From FLUQ01 sp031550605 (lineage in GTDB: Bacteria > Desulfobacterota > Desulfovibrionia > Desulfovibrionales > Desulfovibrionaceae), in the NCBI GenBank assembly GCA_031550605.1, contig JAVBOK010000033.1:1-46771 (forward strand): a stretch of 46,771 bases of DNA, in the 5' to 3' direction. The translations under genes were made by a program, and so were the position numbers. The notes beneath the pieces were generated by a model. It made no database searches, was not told where the DNA came from, and worked only from the letters and a program-made list of their open reading frames with translations. Below are positions 45,906-46,771 of this stretch, piece after piece (position 1 is the first letter of the stretch; each line of letters opens with the position of its first letter).

Positions 45906-46771
45906 ATGGCCAACATGCACGCGCCGCTTTTTCTCGGCGACATTCAACTGCTTCTCGATAGCGGAAAAATAGGGCTGTGGCAGTTCGATTTCGCCACCAA
46001 CACCGTCAGTATATACGGAAATCTTTGCCTTCATTCTCTTTTCGGGCTTGCCGAGGGACCGCTGATTCTCGATTGGGAACGGTATACCAGAGAATTCTGC
46101 CATGAATCCGAAAGGGAAACCGCCCACGCCGCCCTTGTCGCCATGCGTGAAACCGGCCGGGCGCAGGAACTGGAGCACCGGGTCTGGAACGCGCGGACCG
46201 GCAGTTGGCGCTGGGCTTACGTATTCGGCAACGTGCGCGGGGACGAAGAAGGAAAGCCGCGCACCCTGTGGGGCGCCATACAGGACGTCACCAACCGCAA
46301 GGCCGACGAACAGAAAATGCGCGAAGCGGACGAACGCACCCAGATCATGCTGGACGCCACCCCGCTCTGCTCCAACTTCTGGGACGAAAATTACAACAAC
46401 ATCGACTGCAACCAGGAAGCGGTCCGGCTGTTCGACCTGAAGAACAAGCAGGAGTATCTTGACCGCTTTGGCGAGCTGTCCCCCGAATACCAGCCCGACG
46501 GCAGGCTGTCCGCGGAAAAGGCTCTGGAAAAAATCCGCCTGGCTTTTGAAACGGGGCTGCAGCGCTTCGAATGGATGCACCGGAAACTGAACGGCGAACC
46601 CGTTCCGGCGGAAATCACCCTGGTGCGCGTCAAGTACGGCGACAAAGACATCGTGGTGGGCTACACCCGCGACCTGCGTGAACTGAAAGCCACCATGGCC
46701 CAAATGCGCGAGGCGGACGAACGCACCCAGATCATGCTTGACGCGACCCCGCTCTGCTGCAATTTCTGGGA
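45906..46771 (+). CDS. tandem-PAS sensory protein (3' end cut by window)
   Basis: The first 288 residues are visible with no stop. The ATG at 45906 follows GGAG; a second ATG is nine bases on. The first about 130 residues form a PAS-like domain with a PAC end (GKPRTLWGAIQDVTNRKADEQ). A second module begins at residue 138 with MREADERTQIMLDATPLC, and the same words recur at residue 267, so the repeat unit is 129 residues (387 bp). The DNA of the two copies is also nearly identical at those points, implying recent duplication. The C-terminal output is off the window; similar proteins carry more PAS repeats and end in a histidine kinase or a receptor signalling domain. No membrane segment is seen, so it is likely a cytoplasmic sensor. 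Confidence 0.85.
   Translation, partial: MANMHAPLFLGDIQLLLDSGKIGLWQFDFATNTVSIYGNLCLHSLFGLAEGPLILDWERYTREFCHESERETAHAALVAMRETGRAQELEHRVWNARTGSWRWAYVFGNVRGDEEGKPRTLWGAIQDVTNRKADEQKMREADERTQIMLDATPLCSNFWDENYNNIDCNQEAVRLFDLKNKQEYLDRFGELSPEYQPDGRLSAEKALEKIRLAFETGLQRFEWMHRKLNGEPVPAEITLVRVKYGDKDIVVGYTRDLRELKATMAQMREADERTQIMLDATPLCCNFW

Overview
The window looks like a piece of a high-GC chromosome from a sulfate-reducing or related Desulfobacterota bacterium, most likely Desulfovibrionaceae. The best evidence is the siroheme-dependent heme route (ahbC, hemB, ahbD and an AhbA/B-type gene in one operon). It is supported by the Desulfovibrio-like gene set around it and by the repeated PAS modules at the right end. 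The genus cannot be fixed from sequence alone. Most of the window is ordinary housekeeping, and the unusual signals are concentrated in a few places.

Layout. 1-2.85 kb: an atypical, more AT-rich accessory stretch beside tRNA-Asn, with a BamE/OmlA-like lipoprotein (cut by the window edge), a peptidoglycan-binding protein, an XRE-type regulator and an AT-rich HEPN-domain protein that may be a defence RNase. 3-5 kb: malate dehydrogenase and an M48 lipoprotein protease. 5.1-10.3 kb: an AfuABC/Fbp-like ABC importer with one binding protein, one fused permease and two different ATPases. 10.4-14.8 kb: a lipoprotein, a His-rich LarC-type nickel protein, a small monooxygenase, tRNA-Leu(UAG), a YgjP-type metalloprotease and a VKOR-thioredoxin-like fusion. 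15-19.4 kb: an SDR, a TctC binding protein, glycerate 2-kinase and tartronate semialdehyde reductase, apparently a sugar-acid/glycerate module. 19.5-25.5 kb: msrA, a MATE exporter paired with a DUF2156 protein, and a large hybrid histidine kinase.

25.8-31 kb: the leftward ahb heme operon, preceded by an M20 peptidase. 31.3-31.4 kb: the SRP RNA gene with a clear promoter and terminator. 31.5-38.8 kb: the cell-shape cluster mreB-mreC-mreD-mrdA-rodA, then a bactofilin and a WbaP-type sugar-phosphate transferase. mreC appears to start at an ATT codon that overlaps the mreB stop. 38.9-42.6 kb: divergent lptD and alr. 42.64-42.82 kb: a 177-bp MITE-like hairpin element whose first bases supply the alr stop codon. 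43.1-45.7 kb: rpsF-rpsR-rplI-dnaB. 45.9 kb to the end: a tandem-PAS protein cut by the window edge.

Three intergenic copies of one GC-rich stem-loop repeat (about 9.1-9.2, 12.4-12.5 and 16.9-17.0 kb) form an undescribed-looking dispersed family. I see no CRISPR array, rRNA operon, integrase, transposase or complete prophage. No clearly new multi-gene system was found. The strongest leads are the HEPN gene at the tRNA-Asn edge, the ATT-started mreC, the MITE at alr and the dispersed repeat.
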